A stretch of DNA of 64,000 nucleotides, from contig CM053033.1 in NCBI GenBank assembly GCA_028564925.1, forward strand, positions 111,416,252-111,480,251, written 5' to 3'. The notes under the pieces are model-generated. The model was given only the letters and a program-made list of their open reading frames with translations. It was not told where the DNA came from and did no database searches. This DNA is from Lithobates sylvaticus. Taxonomy: Eukaryota; Chordata; Amphibia; Anura; Ranidae. Below, in pieces: positions 10,531 through 22,264 of the stretch. Within the stretch, counting starts at the first letter, position 1. Every line of letters starts with the position of its first letter. Position numbers and translations under genes: made by a program.

Positions 10531-11542
10531 TTAACCACTTAAGCCCCGGACCATTTGGCTGGCCAGACCAGAGCACTTTTTGCGATTCCGCACTGCGTCG
10601 CTTTAACTGACAATTGCGCGGTTGTGCGACGTGGCTCCCCCAACAAAATTCACGCCTTTTTTTCACAAATAGAGCTTTCATTTGGTGGTATTTGATCACT
10701 GCGTTTTTTATTTTTTGCGCTATAAACAAAAAATTAGCGACAATTAAAAAAAAACGCATTAATTTTACCTTTTTGCTATAATAAATATCCCCAAAAAATA
10801 TATAAAAAACATTTTTTTCCTCAGTTTAGGCCCATATGTATTCTACATATTTTTGGTAAAAAAAAAAAAAAAATCGCAATAAACATTTATTGATTGGTTT
10901 GCGCAAAAGTTATTGCGTTTACAAAATAGGGGATTGTTTTATGGCATTTTTATTAATATTTATTTTATTTTTTTAAGTGGTGGCGACATTATGGTGGACA
11001 CATCGGACAATTTTGACACATTTTTGGGACCACACGGTCGGAATTTCCGACAACAAGCTCCGATCGCACATTTGCCGTCGGAAAGTCTGACCATGTGTAC
11101 GCGGCATAAGATTGAATAGGAATAGGAGTAAAAATGCATTGATTACTGTGTAAATGTGACTGCAGTGAAGGGGTTAACACTAGGGGCGCTGTAGGGGTTA
11201 AGTGTGTCCTAGGGAGTGATTCTAACTGCGGGGGGAGGGGCTATATGTGACACATCACTGATCACCGCTCCCGATTACAGGAAGCTGTGATCAGTGACAC
11301 ACTAGGCAGAAAGGGGAAATGTGTGTTTACATCAGCATTTCCCCGTTCTTCCTCTCCGTGAGACGATCGCGGGTATCTCCGCGGACATCGAGTCCGCGGG
11401 ACCCGTGATCCTACTCACGGAGCTTGCGGGTGCGCGCCGATGGCACGGCGGCACATTCAAAGGGACGTACAGGTACGCTCATTTGCGCAGCAGTGCCATT
11501 CTGTCGATGTATAAGTACATGCGGCGGTCAGGAACCGGTTAA
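10531..11542. mobile_element. TTAA-flanked piggyBac-like MITE
   Basis: TTAA at 10531-10534 and 11539-11542. The left end reads CCACTTAAGCCCCGGACC, the right end GGCGGTCAGGAACCGG. The body shows the hallmarks shared with the copies at 28680, 32088 and 46528: the phrase TTTAACTGACAATTGCG, a run with TTTGCGCTATAAACAAAAA, and the right-hand GC-rich part with an exon-like CGATCGCGGGTATCTCCGCG. About 100 bp near 11031-11132 is foreign and is an inverted copy of 11609-11713. Confidence 0.7.
11031..11132. repeat. Arm 1 of a local inverted duplication
   Basis: Near-perfect reverse complement of 11609-11713, covering CGACAACAAGCTCCGATC, GCCGTCGGAAAGTCTGACCA and the neighbouring ATTGAATAGGAATAGGAG. It lies inside the TTAA element, where other copies of the family carry unrelated sequence. 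Confidence 0.8.
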
Positions 11543-11608
11543 GGAGAGAATGAACTCTTGGATTGCTGTGATAACCAGTTGCTGAAGTGTGCTTTATATC
11601 AAATACAA

Positions 11609-11713
11609 TTTACTCCTATTCCTATTCAATCTTATGCCGCGTACACATGGTCAGACTTTCCGACGGCAAATGTGCGATCGGAGCTTGTTGTCGGAAATTC
11701 CGACCATGTGTAG
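11609..11713. repeat. Arm 2 of a local inverted duplication
   Basis: Partner of 11031-11132, just outside the right TTAA of the element, separated by about 475 bp. It contains the start of a 'TACACATGGTCAGACTTT' Harbinger-like repeat preceded by CTCCTATTCCTATTCAATC. Confidence 0.8.
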
Positions 11714-11819
11714 GCTCTATCGGACAGTTTCCTTTGGAATTTCCATCGCACAAAATTGGAGATCTGGTTCCCGTGAACCCGGCCTGCGTGCCGCTGTCTA
11801 CAGGGCATGCGCTGTAGAT

Positions 11820-11956
11820 TGCGGTGACTTTTCTTTTCTAAATATCTCCTAAACCATGTAGGTTTAGGAGATATTTATTGGACCTACAGGTAAGCCTTAA
11901 TCTAGGCTTACCTGTAGGTCAAAGTGGTTTGTAAGGGTTTACAACCACTTTAAACC
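11820..11956. repeat. Small foldback repeat
   Basis: TACCTGTAGGTC and GACCTACAGGTA face each other around 11905, and the right end reads TTTACAACCACTTTAA, the end of the same family as 6083-6741. Truncated on the left. Confidence 0.5.
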
Positions 11957-13275
11957 GATACTACTGTCACCAGCAGGGTCATATGCTCAATAACTACTTC
12001 TTAACCAAAAGAATCTGCTCTTTACTAATTGTGACTTCACTATGGTTCCAGTGCACTTTTGAGACAAATTCAGGTTGTGTTGTGATACACTGAAGTTTTT
12101 TTAACAAACACGACATCACTTCACTGTGTCACATCAACCAATACATGTCAGATGATCTACTGGGGATCCTCGATCACCCTGGACAACCATCAGGATTGTT
12201 TTTATCATTATTGTTGTGTATTGTATTGTGTTGTTCAATTTTTGGAAGGATTGAAAAAAATATACATGGATGTTATTCCATTAAAAATTTTAAAACAATT
12301 TTTCATTCAACTTTTTTCATAAGACATGCTTGGTCTTAATTTGCCTACTTTACGCAGTCTACTCCACAGCAGTTTTTTTCTTTAATTGCAAATTTCAGCC
12401 CACCCTTCTCATTCATTGCTTGGGGGCAGCCCAGGATCTATGAATACTTTGTCTGTGTCTTGTACTGTACAATTAAGATAAGAGTAATTTGACTTACCAG
12501 TAAAAATTCAGCAGTACAGGACCCAGGTTCCCCACCCTCCCCTCCATTCCTTGGTACTCTGCATAGCTTGCTACAAAACTGAAGGCTCATGGTGTTGTGT
12601 AGTGTTAGAGGGGAAGTGTCCAGGGGATGTGTGCTTGAAAGCTTTGCCAGTGTCCAATCACCTCAAGGTATGAGCCTATAACTCAGGGTTTATGAAAACC
12701 CTGCCAGTGTCCTGTACTATACTCCACGATATGGAACTTACATGTTAGTCAAGATTCCTTTATTTTAGCTTTGGATAGAATTGAGAAGGATTAGAGCACC
12801 AGTCAGGTTTTTATTGCTGCCTGTGCCTTTATTAGGGAGCTTCACTTCTCTATTTCCCCGTTTACCATTATCACCAAGGCAGAAAGTGTTTGGAGGGATT
12901 TCCTCTCCGTTTTGGCTGTGGGACAGGAAGCCATGGTAAATGTCCCCAATGGCATGTAATACTATTTAAAATGATTTGAAGAAAAAAAAAAAAGTTTTGC
13001 CTTTATTTCTACTTTAAGGTCTGGTGGAGGGGCACTCTTGAATTTACAAAACACGTTGGCCTGTTTACTTGGAATTTTACGATGAAATAAATGTAAAAAA
13101 AAAATGTTCACCTCTTCTGCTGCCAAGTGCTCGGGAAAAAAAAAAAAAAAACATTTTGTGGTTTTATTCAGTGCCTGATAAACTTTCAATCTAGTCCTAA
13201 ATTAGAATAAAAATTTGAAAAACTCTATCCAATTCATTCATCTTTCCCCTCCAAACGTTCTTCCAAAACTGAGTA
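11957..13275. other. Intron 2 sequence, nothing firm
   Basis: No gene. A fragment around 12830-12960 resembles a repeat seen again near 20480-20560 and 45380-45450 (shared phrase ACAGGAAGTGAAG or variants). Poly-A/T runs lie at 12980, 13095 and 13138. Otherwise unremarkable. Confidence 0.35.
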
Positions 13276-13289
13276 ATAATATGTTTTGC
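13276..13289. repeat. Target site duplication of the LINE, left
   Basis: ATAATATGTTTTGC, identical to 19551-19564. Possibly 15 bp if the preceding A is counted, since the right copy follows the A tail. Confidence 0.9.
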
Positions 13290-13422
13290 GGGGGCGTGGT
13301 CAAGCTGGCGACCTGAACAGACGTGTGCCGTGAGAGCTCCGCTCCGGCCTGGACGAATTTCTCCTTAAACCCGCCGATATAACCAGCGCACCTTCTCCTG
13401 ATACCCATCGGGGTCCTCGGGC

Positions 13423-14301
13423 ATGAGAAGGAACAAACCAGCCCCAAAAAGGAAGACTCCTGCGGCACCAGCGCCCTCTCCCAAACATCCGTCGCCCAGG
13501 CCGTCCCCTCCTGCCGCCGCGCACATGGCTACCCAGACTCCGGCCCCTGACCCGGCCACGTCGGAGGAAGATAGGTTCCAAGCATTGATGCAGGCTATCT
13601 CCGGCTGCAAGACGACCCTGACAGCCAAGATCGATGCCCTCCAAGCCGATGTTGGGCTTATGCGCAGAGACATGGATAAAGTGCGTGAGAGGATGGGGGA
13701 GGCTGAGCGCCGCGTGGGGGAATCGGAGGACGCCATCAGAGACCATCGCGCCTCCCTTCACACTCTACAGGTGAGGGTCAAGGCATTGGAAGCCCGCGCT
13801 GAAGACAGTGAAAACAGGAGCCGGAGGAACAACCTCCGTGTGGTTGGAATGCCTGAGGGAACGGAGGGCCAGGACCCGGTAGCATTCACGGAACATCTAC
13901 TCCGCACTCTCCTACCCACTGCCACCTTCTCCCCCCACTTTGCAGTGGAGAGGGCCCACAGGATGCCTCCAGTCCGCGGCCCCCCGGGGGCGCCCCCCCG
14001 CACGTTCATTTTTCGATTGCTAAATTTCCGCGATCGCGACCTGGTGCTCCGTGAGGCAAGAAAAATTCCTGAGCTTCGTTTTGCCAACGCCAGACTCATG
14101 CTGTTCCCGGACTACTCGGTGGAGACACAGAGACAGAGGAGGACCTTTGATCAAGTGAAGGCCCAACTACGCTCCAGGAACATCAAATACAGTATGCTGT
14201 TCCCTGCTCGCCTGAGGGTGGTTGATGGTGAGTCCACCCGCTACTTTACAGTACCCGAAGAAGCGTCCCAGTGGTTGGACACCCTCCCCAGACCCCGGTA
14301 A
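13423..14301 (+). CDS. LINE ORF1p (coiled coil + RRM, L1 type)
   Basis: 292 aa, uninterrupted. Residues 1-45 are a basic, proline- and alanine-rich leader. Residues about 55-130 are heptad-like (KIDALQADVGLMRRDMDKVR, then ERRVGESEDAIRDHRASLHT) and should form the trimeric coiled coil. Residues about 131-215 are the RNA-recognition part (ENRSRRNNLRVVGMPEGTEG, then FAVERAHRMP and RTFIFRLLNFRDRDLVLREA). The C-terminal domain follows (LMLFPDYSVETQRQRRTFDQ). This is the L1 ORF1p (transposase_22) layout. The protein binds element RNA and acts as a chaperone in the particle. The ATG at 13423 is the first of the frame and lies 133 bp after the element start. Confidence 0.9.
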   Translation: MRRNKPAPKRKTPAAPAPSPKHPSPRPSPPAAAHMATQTPAPDPATSEEDRFQALMQAISGCKTTLTAKIDALQADVGLMRRDMDKVRERMGEAERRVGESEDAIRDHRASLHTLQVRVKALEARAEDSENRSRRNNLRVVGMPEGTEGQDPVAFTEHLLRTLLPTATFSPHFAVERAHRMPPVRGPPGAPPRTFIFRLLNFRDRDLVLREARKIPELRFANARLMLFPDYSVETQRQRRTFDQVKAQLRSRNIKYSMLFPARLRVVDGESTRYFTVPEEASQWLDTLPRPR

Positions 14302-15392
14302 CTACACTACCTGCCTTTAAATGTCGCTACATTGAGCTGTCCGGATCCCGGTCCCCCCCTTCATGATGGCCTGCCGGTGCCCCCCCCCCCTTCTCTCTCC
14401 CCATGCTTCCCCCCTTTGGTCGGGCTGACCATATGCCCTCCCCGCCATGCTGCCTCAGGCCGTACATGCACTGAGCTACAACCGGGTCTTTCCTCCCTGC
14501 CATGCTGGGATATTCACTCTCAACTACCTATTGCCCTTGCCTACGGAGCCTCCATTTTTCCCCCCTTTTTTTGTTGTGCTTTTTACTTTTGGCTCTCCGG
14601 ACTACACGGGTGCCCCTTACCCCCCCTGAACCTCATGCCTATTGCCCCTGGACACACGGGGGGAGGGAAGGTTGTTTGCCTGTTACCCGAGGAAGGGAGA
14701 GGATGACGGAGGTCATGGCCTGTGGGAGAACTGCCGGCTTCGCCCAGGTTTGGATGGGGTTCAGCCTCGGACCCTCTGGCGACACCTCAAAGGAACTGTA
14801 ACGTATTGCTACCCAAGAATGTGCCCTTAGTGACTGCTAAGTGTGGTTTTTCCTTTTCTCGCTGTTTCCCCTAAATTCTATGATTCTCACCAGTTTATTT
14901 TATATTAACTCCCCGTTTTAACAATTTACCTGCTGGTTAGGCATAATTGGATTGGTACTATTCCAGGTTGGAGTGGGAGCTGGAGGCAGAACTAGATCTT
15001 AGCCTCTACCGCCACTCCGGGTTACCTCTCTGGCGTTCTCCGCGCCCCCGCAGGAGACAAACCTGAGCTGCTCCAGTTGAGCTGATTTTTTCGGTTTAGG
15101 GTATGAGCACTCCGAGTTCCCCAACGGCTGTGCAGGGTGGGGGGAGGGAGCGGGATGGGATTGGGAAAGGGTTATGTTTGTTTCTATTTTTATTTTTGAC
15201 TAACTTACTGTGCATGCTTATAATGTCGAATGTTGGTATCCATGTGGGGAGGGAAGCTCACAGGCGGGTGGGTACAGCCTGGATGAATCTTAGATGTACA
15301 GATGGGAGGTATGATATTGTCAGGAGGGGGATGCCCTTAGTGGAGCACAACGCAAATCACCCACCTGGCGTTCACATGATGCAAGAGTTACC
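14302..15392 (+). other. Long spacer between LINE ORF1 and ORF2
   Basis: 1.09 kb of C-rich then mixed sequence with only short open frames (up to 124 codons) and none with recognised homology. Mammalian L1 spacers are tens of bases, so this is long for the family. It could hold an internal start signal for ORF2, but nothing in the sequence proves that. Confidence 0.6.
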
Positions 15393-18300
15393 ATGGCGCA
15401 GATGAAACTTATGTCTTGGAACGTCAGGGGGCTGAACGACAAAATTAAACGTACCCTGGTTATGGCTTATATTAAGAAATATAGCCCCCATGTGTGCATT
15501 CTCCAGGAGACGCACCTGACGGGTGGCAGAGTATTGGGATTAAAAAAGCCCTGGATCGGCCGCTGCTACCACGCTACATATTCTAACTATGCACGGGGTG
15601 TCAGTGTGCTGATCCACAAGTCCCTATCTTACGAACTACTTGATGTGAAGGTGGACCCGGGGGGTAGATACGTGATACTGCATACTATCATAGACACGAT
15701 AGAACTTGTGATTGTGGGATTGTATATACCCCCACCGGCCACTGTGGTGCTGCTGCAAACACTGGTCCCTATACTCTATAACTACCCCACAGATAATCTG
15801 CTTATCGCTGGAGATTTCAACATGGTACTTAACCCCTCGATTGACAGATTATCACAAGGCGCCGGGGTGGAATCCCAGTTGTCCAAATGGGTGTCGTTAT
15901 ACGGCATGACCGATGTATGGCGCTGGAAGCACCCGTCTGACCGGGCCTATACCTGCCACTCCACCTCTCATAGGGCTATGTCCCGGATAGATCTTATCTT
16001 GGCCAGCGGGGGTCTGCTCGCTCGGGTAAGATCGGTGGACATGTTGCCAAGGGGAATATCTGACCATGCCCCGCTGCTGTGCACCTTCCAGACTAATACT
16101 CCGCCTTCGCAGAGGGTATGGAGGCTCTCACGTTACTGGATCACCGACCCAGCGGTGGAGCCAGAAGCTGAGTCCCAGATTCAGGACTTTTGGTCCACGA
16201 ATACAGACTCTGCACCGGGGCGCAGCGTCTGGGATTCTTTTAAGGCCTACATGCGCGGAGCCTACATAGCATCCATCTCCAAGGTTAGACGGGACGCTGC
16301 ATCTGCACTACAGGGGGCTGAGGCCACCGCCCTCGACCTAGAGACCAGATACGCTTCCACTCAAAACCCCGTCACGTACATTGACATGCAGAACGCGTAT
16401 AGGGAGGTGATGCTGCTGAGGGTTTCCCAGGCTAAGAAGCAACATCTAGCGCAGACCCAGCGCATTTTTGAGCAGGGGGGCAAGACTGGACGCCTGCTGG
16501 CGTGGTTGGCCAGAGAACAACAACCTGTTACGTCCATAGCCCGTGTTAAGGCCCAGGATGGGACAGTGATCTCGGACCCCCTGCTCATAAACGCCCGCTT
16601 TGCTACATACTACGAGGAGCTTTACTCCTCCAGAGCAAACTATTCCACACAGGAGCTGCACTCCTTTCTGGACCGGGTCACCTTTCCCTCCCTGTCCGCA
16701 GAAGCCCGAGAGACACTCGACAGTGTAATAACAGAGAGGGAAGTCCAACAGGCCCTGGGAGAACTACAGGCGGGGAAAACACCAGGCACCGACGGCATTC
16801 CGCCGGAATTCTATAAACAGTATGGGGGACAACTGGTACCGAAGCTGCACCACATGATAGCCCAATCTCTGAAAGAGGGGAATTTACCGTCATCTATGGC
16901 AGAAGCAATAATTGTGGTCATAGCTAAGCCGGGAAAGGATCCTGAGCTGTGCTCCTCCTATCGTCCCATCTCCTTGCTCAACGCTGACGTCAAGGTGCTC
17001 ACTAAAGTTTTGGCAAGGAGGTTGAACGACGTGATCCTCTCATTGATACACGGGGACCAGTCGGGTTTTATGCCCGGCAAAGGAACGGACATCAACCTGC
17101 GTAGACTTTATACGGTTCTGGGTTCCCGTGCATCCTTGGCCCCAGCGGATGCAGTGGCCTCCCTAGATGCTGAGAAAGCGTTTGATTCAGTTGAATGGAA
17201 CTATCTGTGGGAGGTCCTGCACCGCTTCGGCTTCGGTCCCAGGTTCATATCATGGGTTAAGACACTATATGCCACCCCGACTGCTAGGGTTCGTACAGGA
17301 ACAGTCTTGTCCCCCCCTTTCTCCTCCACAGGGGCACACGCCAGGGATGCCCACTCTCCCCGGCACTTTTTGCGCTGGCTATAGAGCCTATGGCTATCCT
17401 AATACGCGGATCTCCTGAGATCCGGGGTATTCCCTTGGGCCCTGTGGAGGAGAAAATTTCCCTCTATGCTGACGACACCCTTCTATACATACGAGATGCC
17501 CCTACATGTCTTGGTAAGGCTCTTGACCTCACCAACACCTTTGGTACGTATTCGGGTATTCGGGTCAACTGGGGGAAATCGGTTCTTTTTGCTCTCCACC
17601 CTTCAGAGGCAGGCTTACCAACAAACACCCAGCTACAAATAGTTTCACAGTTCAGATACCTGGGAGTAAACATTCATAGGGACCTGAGACAATTTGTCCC
17701 CCTCAACCTGGACGCGGTTGTGTCCTCTACGGCTCAGAGATGCTCCTCATGGAAGTCTCTCCCCCTCACACCCGTAGGTAGAATCAACCTAATAAAGATG
17801 TCGGTGCTTCCCAAGTTCACCTATCTATTTCGACAGACACCAGTGCACATCCCGCAGTCTTTTTTCAGGAAACTGAATAGCCTACTCACTGCCTTTATCT
17901 GGAACGGTGCTGTTCCCAGGATAGCACAGAGTACGCTTCAGCTCCCGACCACGCTGGGGGGACTGGCAATGCCCAGCTTCCTAAAGTATTACTGGGCGGC
18001 GGTTCTTGTGACGGTCAAGTGGTGGCTGTCGGAAGACCCACCTAACCCTGCGGCCGCACTGGAGGCAGCATTGTTGGGTTCCCACTCGGACCTCCAAAAC
18101 CTAATTCACAGAGGCCCCAGGTGCAGCCCAAGTGTGACCCCCTCGATGAGGGTGACACTGAGGGTGTGGGACACAGTTAGGGTGAAGATGGGGGGGTCGC
18201 ACGCCTGGTCTCCTAATACACCGCTCTGGGGTAACCCGAGGCTCCCCCACCTTGGCTCCATTCCCGAACCTGCATTGTGGGCACGGAGTGGAGTCAACAC

Positions 18301-19126
18301 TTTGGCGGATGTTGTCTCCAACAACGAACTACTCTCCTTTAACGACTTGAAGTCGAAACATGACCTACAAAATCACATGTTTTTCAGGTACATACAGTTG
18401 CGACATGCCTACCGAGCACAGTTCCCACAACCTATCAGCATAAAACTAAATCCCCTGGAAGAGCTCTTATCCACGGATAGGGACAAGAAACCTATGTCTG
18501 CCCTCTATGCCGAATTGATCGGTCTGGACACCTCAGTGGTCTCTAGGCTCTTCGATAAATGGAAGGCAGACATACCGGAGATGGCTGACGACGACTGGGA
18601 GGAGGGTATACAACAGTACCTCCCACTCGTGATCTCGTCACGAGATCGCTATGCCCAGCTCAGATTTCTACACCGAGCATATTACTCTCCGGAACGCTTG
18701 GCTAGTATATACCCCACTAGGAGCAACCTGTGCCCTAAATGTAACACGGACATAGGGTCCTTTATGCACGTAGTATGGTCATGTGGGCGCCTCCAGACGT
18801 ACTGGAAGGGTGTCGCAGCAGAAATTAATAGAATAGGGAAACTACATGTTCCATGTACCCCACTGCCTCTGCTGTTAGGGATAGTCGACACACTGCAGAC
18901 GACACAAGCAAAAAAACACTTTGTTTTCTATGCGGCATTCTACGCCAGGAGGGCGATCCTTCTTAAGTGGAATGACCCCAGCATCCCTACAATTTCCCAG
19001 TGGCGGGCCCTGGTAGACGCAGCATTACCCCTGTATAAACTGACCTACATGGGACGTAACTGCCCCCAAAAGTTTGAAAAGATCTGGGGGGCTTGGGTAC
19101 AGGAAAGACAGCTCGATCTCCCGTAG
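15393..19126 (+). pseudogene. LINE ORF2: endonuclease-reverse transcriptase, one frameshift
   Basis: About 1244 aa in sense, broken once. Residues 1-235 are the APE-type endonuclease (MSWNVRGLN, ILQETHL, GDFNMVLNPSIDRL, SRIDLIL, SDHAPLL). The reverse transcriptase runs from about residue 440: GKTPGTDGIPPEFYK, SSYRPISLLNADVKVL, GDQSGFMPGKGT, ASLDAEKAFDSVEW, then after the break YADDTLLYI, the catalytic box. The C-terminal region carries CPKCNTDIGSFMHVVWSC (CX2CX8HX4C). The frame is lost near 17330-17340, where one base is missing ahead of the GCPLSPALFALAIEP block; the second frame is then open to the stop at 19126. Total length is one base short of a multiple of three. With one base lost, this copy cannot make full ORF2p. 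Confidence 0.92.
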
Positions 19127-19520
19127 TATCTACTCTGGAATGCTTGCAGGGGTGGGAAATAGGGTAAACCACTCACTGATAGAGACTAGATTCCCTCTCA
19201 TTATGTCTGATATAGATTACTAGGGGCCTCCGGCCCTCAATATTGGAAATAATGCTTTTCTGAAATGGGAGGGTTGGGTGGGAAAGTAGCGTTGTGGTCC
19301 GTCTGAATACAAATTATGATGTGCTAATGATGCCTCTGGTACTAGTTTTGCCTTGTCCTTCAGCCTCCTCCACTGAACATATCTTATCAGCTAACTTTAA
19401 CTGACACTGTTTTGACAATGTATGAGCAATGCAGGATTTTTGTTATATATCTGCTCTCCCTGATGTGATACCTATACACACGATTGTATTTGATCCGACG
19501 CTATGACATGTACTGTACAA

Positions 19521-19550
19521 AATAAATAAAGTTCTTGTTAAAAAAAAAAA
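19521..19550 (+). terminator. LINE poly(A) signal and tail
   Basis: AATAAATAAA at 19521-19530, GTTCTTGTT, then 11 A. Marks the 3' end of the element. Confidence 0.8.
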
Positions 19551-19564
19551 ATAATATGTTTTGC
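19551..19564. repeat. Target site duplication of the LINE, right
   Basis: ATAATATGTTTTGC, directly after the A tail; identical to 13276-13289. Confidence 0.9.
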
Positions 19565-20140
19565 AATCCCAATATACTGTGCCCATAATATGATGTATTT
19601 TGGAGACTAAAAGCCACCCATCACATTATGACCCTTGTACCATTTACTGATGTCACAACCTGGGAAGTTGATTGATCCTCCGTATTAAAAGCAGCCCCTA
19701 AGGTACCCCACAGGATATGAATATTCCAGGATGAGTACCACGATTCCAACCCTTCTCTATTCGGAGCAAAATGTTATGGCTGGAGTTCCACTCCACTGGC
19801 TGAAGTGCTTGGCATATTTCCTACACCTGTGTAACCCCGGTTGAACGTAAAGCCTGTCATTGAAATGAATGGTTGTGTGCTGCTGTACTCGTGTATATGG
19901 TGTGGTGCTATAGTAAATAATTAGTACAGCGTTTTCGCGTATGCATAAAATTTAACATTTTCTGTGAAGTGGCACACAGCTATTCATGTCAATGACAGTT
20001 TGTACACTGCACCTGGGCTGCCACTGTGGAAGAAATATGCCAGGCATTAAGCTGAATGTGTGCAAGGGCTCTAAATGACCCAGAGCCAACATGCTGATTT
20101 TTTCTGTGCTCTTCTCACTTGCCCCTGCCCTATGTCTCAC
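19565..20140. other. Intron 2, probably single-copy
   Basis: No repeat ends or open frames of interest. This flank of the exon at 20141 looks unique. The donor site GTGAGA of that exon is at 20135-20140 (minus strand). Confidence 0.4.
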
Positions 20141-20275
20141 CTCATGAGAGTAGACCACGGCAATGATGCCTGTTAAGAAGCAGCAGAAGAACATGACCAG
20201 CACAGACTCCACCATGTAATCTTTGGTCCTCACTTCCGGCTGGGGAGGTTGCGGCATGCCCATCGATCCATCATT
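20141..20275 (-). CDS. CD225/dispanin protein (PRRT1-like), middle coding exon
   Basis: 45 codons, phase 0 at both ends. The acceptor CTGATCTTTGCAG ends at 20276 and the donor GAG|GTGAGA is at 20140 (minus strand). It encodes NDGSMGMPQPPQPEVRTKDY followed by a hydrophobic stretch MVESVLVMFFCCFLTGIIAV and VYSHE. The DYxxxSxLxxxFCC...G(I/L)xAxxYS pattern is the first, re-entrant or membrane-embedded helix of the CD225 domain, with the paired cysteines that are palmitoylated in family members. The next exon supplies the loop and second helix. Mean spacing from it is an 11.35-kb intron that holds the LINE. Confidence 0.88.
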
Positions 20276-21505
20276 CTGCAAAGATCAGAGTATCAGTCAA
20301 CGGGGAATAATTACACAATGACCCTGGCACAGAGTACAACCTTGTGGAATTATAGAACTGTATGAATGTCATCAATGTCTTTACTACATTGTGTAGAGAT
20401 TCACCCTCTCTGCCTGTCTTGGTGGTCACCATCACAGAGTGCAATGGCGAATCCAAAATTTTATGGTCACCAAAACTAGTAACAGGGATTTTTCTTCACT
20501 TTGAAGAGATTTCCTCTTCCTGTTGTATCTTCAGGACAGGAAGTGAAGAGAGATCTCTCCCTAATAGGACACAGACAGCAAAAAAAAAAAAAAAAAAAGT
20601 ACTTCAACTCTTTCCTGCTCATTCAAACTAAAAAATAAATAAAAAGGTTTGGCATTAGCTATACTTTAATTTCATACAATTTAATAGAGTTAAACATTCT
20701 TTGTGACTTTTAAAACATAAGATTTTTTAAACCAAGTTTTATTATACTGTGGCTTGTGTGATGGTTTTCATTTTTTACACAAATTTCGATTTTTTTTTTT
20801 TTTTTTTAATATAGTTTAACTGAAAGGGCATATTTAATTTCTGTTTGGCACTACTGGGTGAAGCATCCCTCTGATTCAGGGAATCAGCAATATCTCTGCA
20901 GGCCCAACTATAGTTAATAAAGACACTATGGAAAATGCAGCAGATACTGCTGAGCTCAGCACGGTTCACCAGCCAGACCCTCCAGTACTGCTTCATTTAG
21001 GCATGAATAATTCACTGCCTTTCTGGAAGAAAGAGCTGCAACAACAGTCTTCCAAATATCTAATTTCCTTGTCATTCCTCACAGGACATGTAGAGGACAA
21101 ACTCCACCATGATACATCATGATGAAGAAAGTATGAGCAAAGAACTCAGTCCAGACGGCTTTCTGAAATGAGCTGATTGTGGATTCTAATGGTAAGTGTC
21201 ACATCACAAAGCTGTAGTTAAAAAAAAAAAAAAAAAAAAAAGTAATTTTTTCAAACATAAAATATAAATATTAATCATGTGATCATTTTAGTGTCAAAAT
21301 GTCCAATTCATAATTATAGATATTGCATAGGTGTGAAATCTTTAATTTTCTGATTGAAATTACCATTTAAACCTGAAACTCCCAAGATCAATAAAGTATC
21401 ATTCCTTCCCCTCGTTCAAACAATCACTGTCAAAAATCTTGACACCATCTCCTCTATAATATTTGCAAAATACACCCCATCTCAACCAATGACACCACAA
21501 AGATA
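20276..21505. other. Intron 1, low-complexity and unassigned
   Basis: No gene. A-runs at 20580-20598 and 21221-21241 and a T-run at 20792-20808 are seen. The stretch 20480-20600 shares the phrase GGAAGTGAAG with other intronic repeats. Nothing else recognised. Confidence 0.35.
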
Positions 21506-22264
21506 ATCATTATTAATATTATTGAAACTCGCTGGCCTACCTCTACACAGGCTTTTCCCCCTTCAGTCTTTCATGAAGGCTGCTACCAGACTCATCCACC
21601 TTACCAACCACTCAGGTTACAATGCTCCTCTCTGCCAATCCCTCCACTGCTTTCTGCTCAGCCAGCGACCAACGGATAAAATTCAAAATACTAACAACAT
21701 TCAACACCATCCACATCTGTCCTAAGCTATAATACCAGCCTCAAAGTACCACCCAAATCATCCTCTTCACACCTCCCTAGACTTCCTGCTCTCTAGCTAC
21801 GTTGTCACCTCCTCCCATGCTCTTCTCCAGAACCTGTCTGATCCTCTAGAACTCCCTACTCCAATCTGTCCACTTATCTCCTACACTGGTGGTGGAAAAC
21901 TTTGGCACCCCAGATGTTTTGGAACTATATTTACCATGATGCTCCACTACACTGCAGAGTGCATGAGCATCTTGGGAAATGTAGTTCCAAAACATCTAGA
22001 GTGCCAAGGTTCGCCATCACTGTCCTACACTGTCCGCCTTTAGGCATTCCCTGAAAACCTTTTCTGTAAAGCCTATCCCACTTCTACCTAAAAACTAAAC
22101 TTTTACCTTCTCCATCAACTCATCCCCCAGTTATTGTCTTTTGTATCACATGCCCCTCTCATTGAGACTGTACACTTTCATGAGCACGGCCCTCCTAACC
22201 CTCTTGTATTGTACTGTAACTGTACTGTCTCCCTTTATTCTGTAAAGTGCTGCACAAACTGTTG

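Larger units (their letters stand above)
13290..19550 (+). mobile_element. Full-length L1/Tx1-type LINE
   Basis: A 6.26-kb LINE flanked by the 14-bp target duplication ATAATATGTTTTGC (13276-13289 and 19551-19564). It begins GGGGGCGTGGTC, has a 133-bp leader, ORF1 (13423-14301), a 1.09-kb spacer, ORF2 (15393-19126) and a 3' UTR of about 420 bp that ends with AATAAATAAA and a short A tail. It lies in intron 2, antisense to the host gene. The intact ends, exact target duplication and a single visible break in ORF2 point to a recent insertion. Confidence 0.92.

Noticed and set aside
14332-15405. Open frames in the LINE spacer as a third LINE gene
   Set aside because: Short, proline- and leucine-rich from C-runs, overlapping each other, with no recognised motif.
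20467-20640. Possible extra exon near the middle coding exon
   Set aside because: No splice-site pair or family motif; the sequence resembles a dispersed repeat seen again at about 12900 and 45400.
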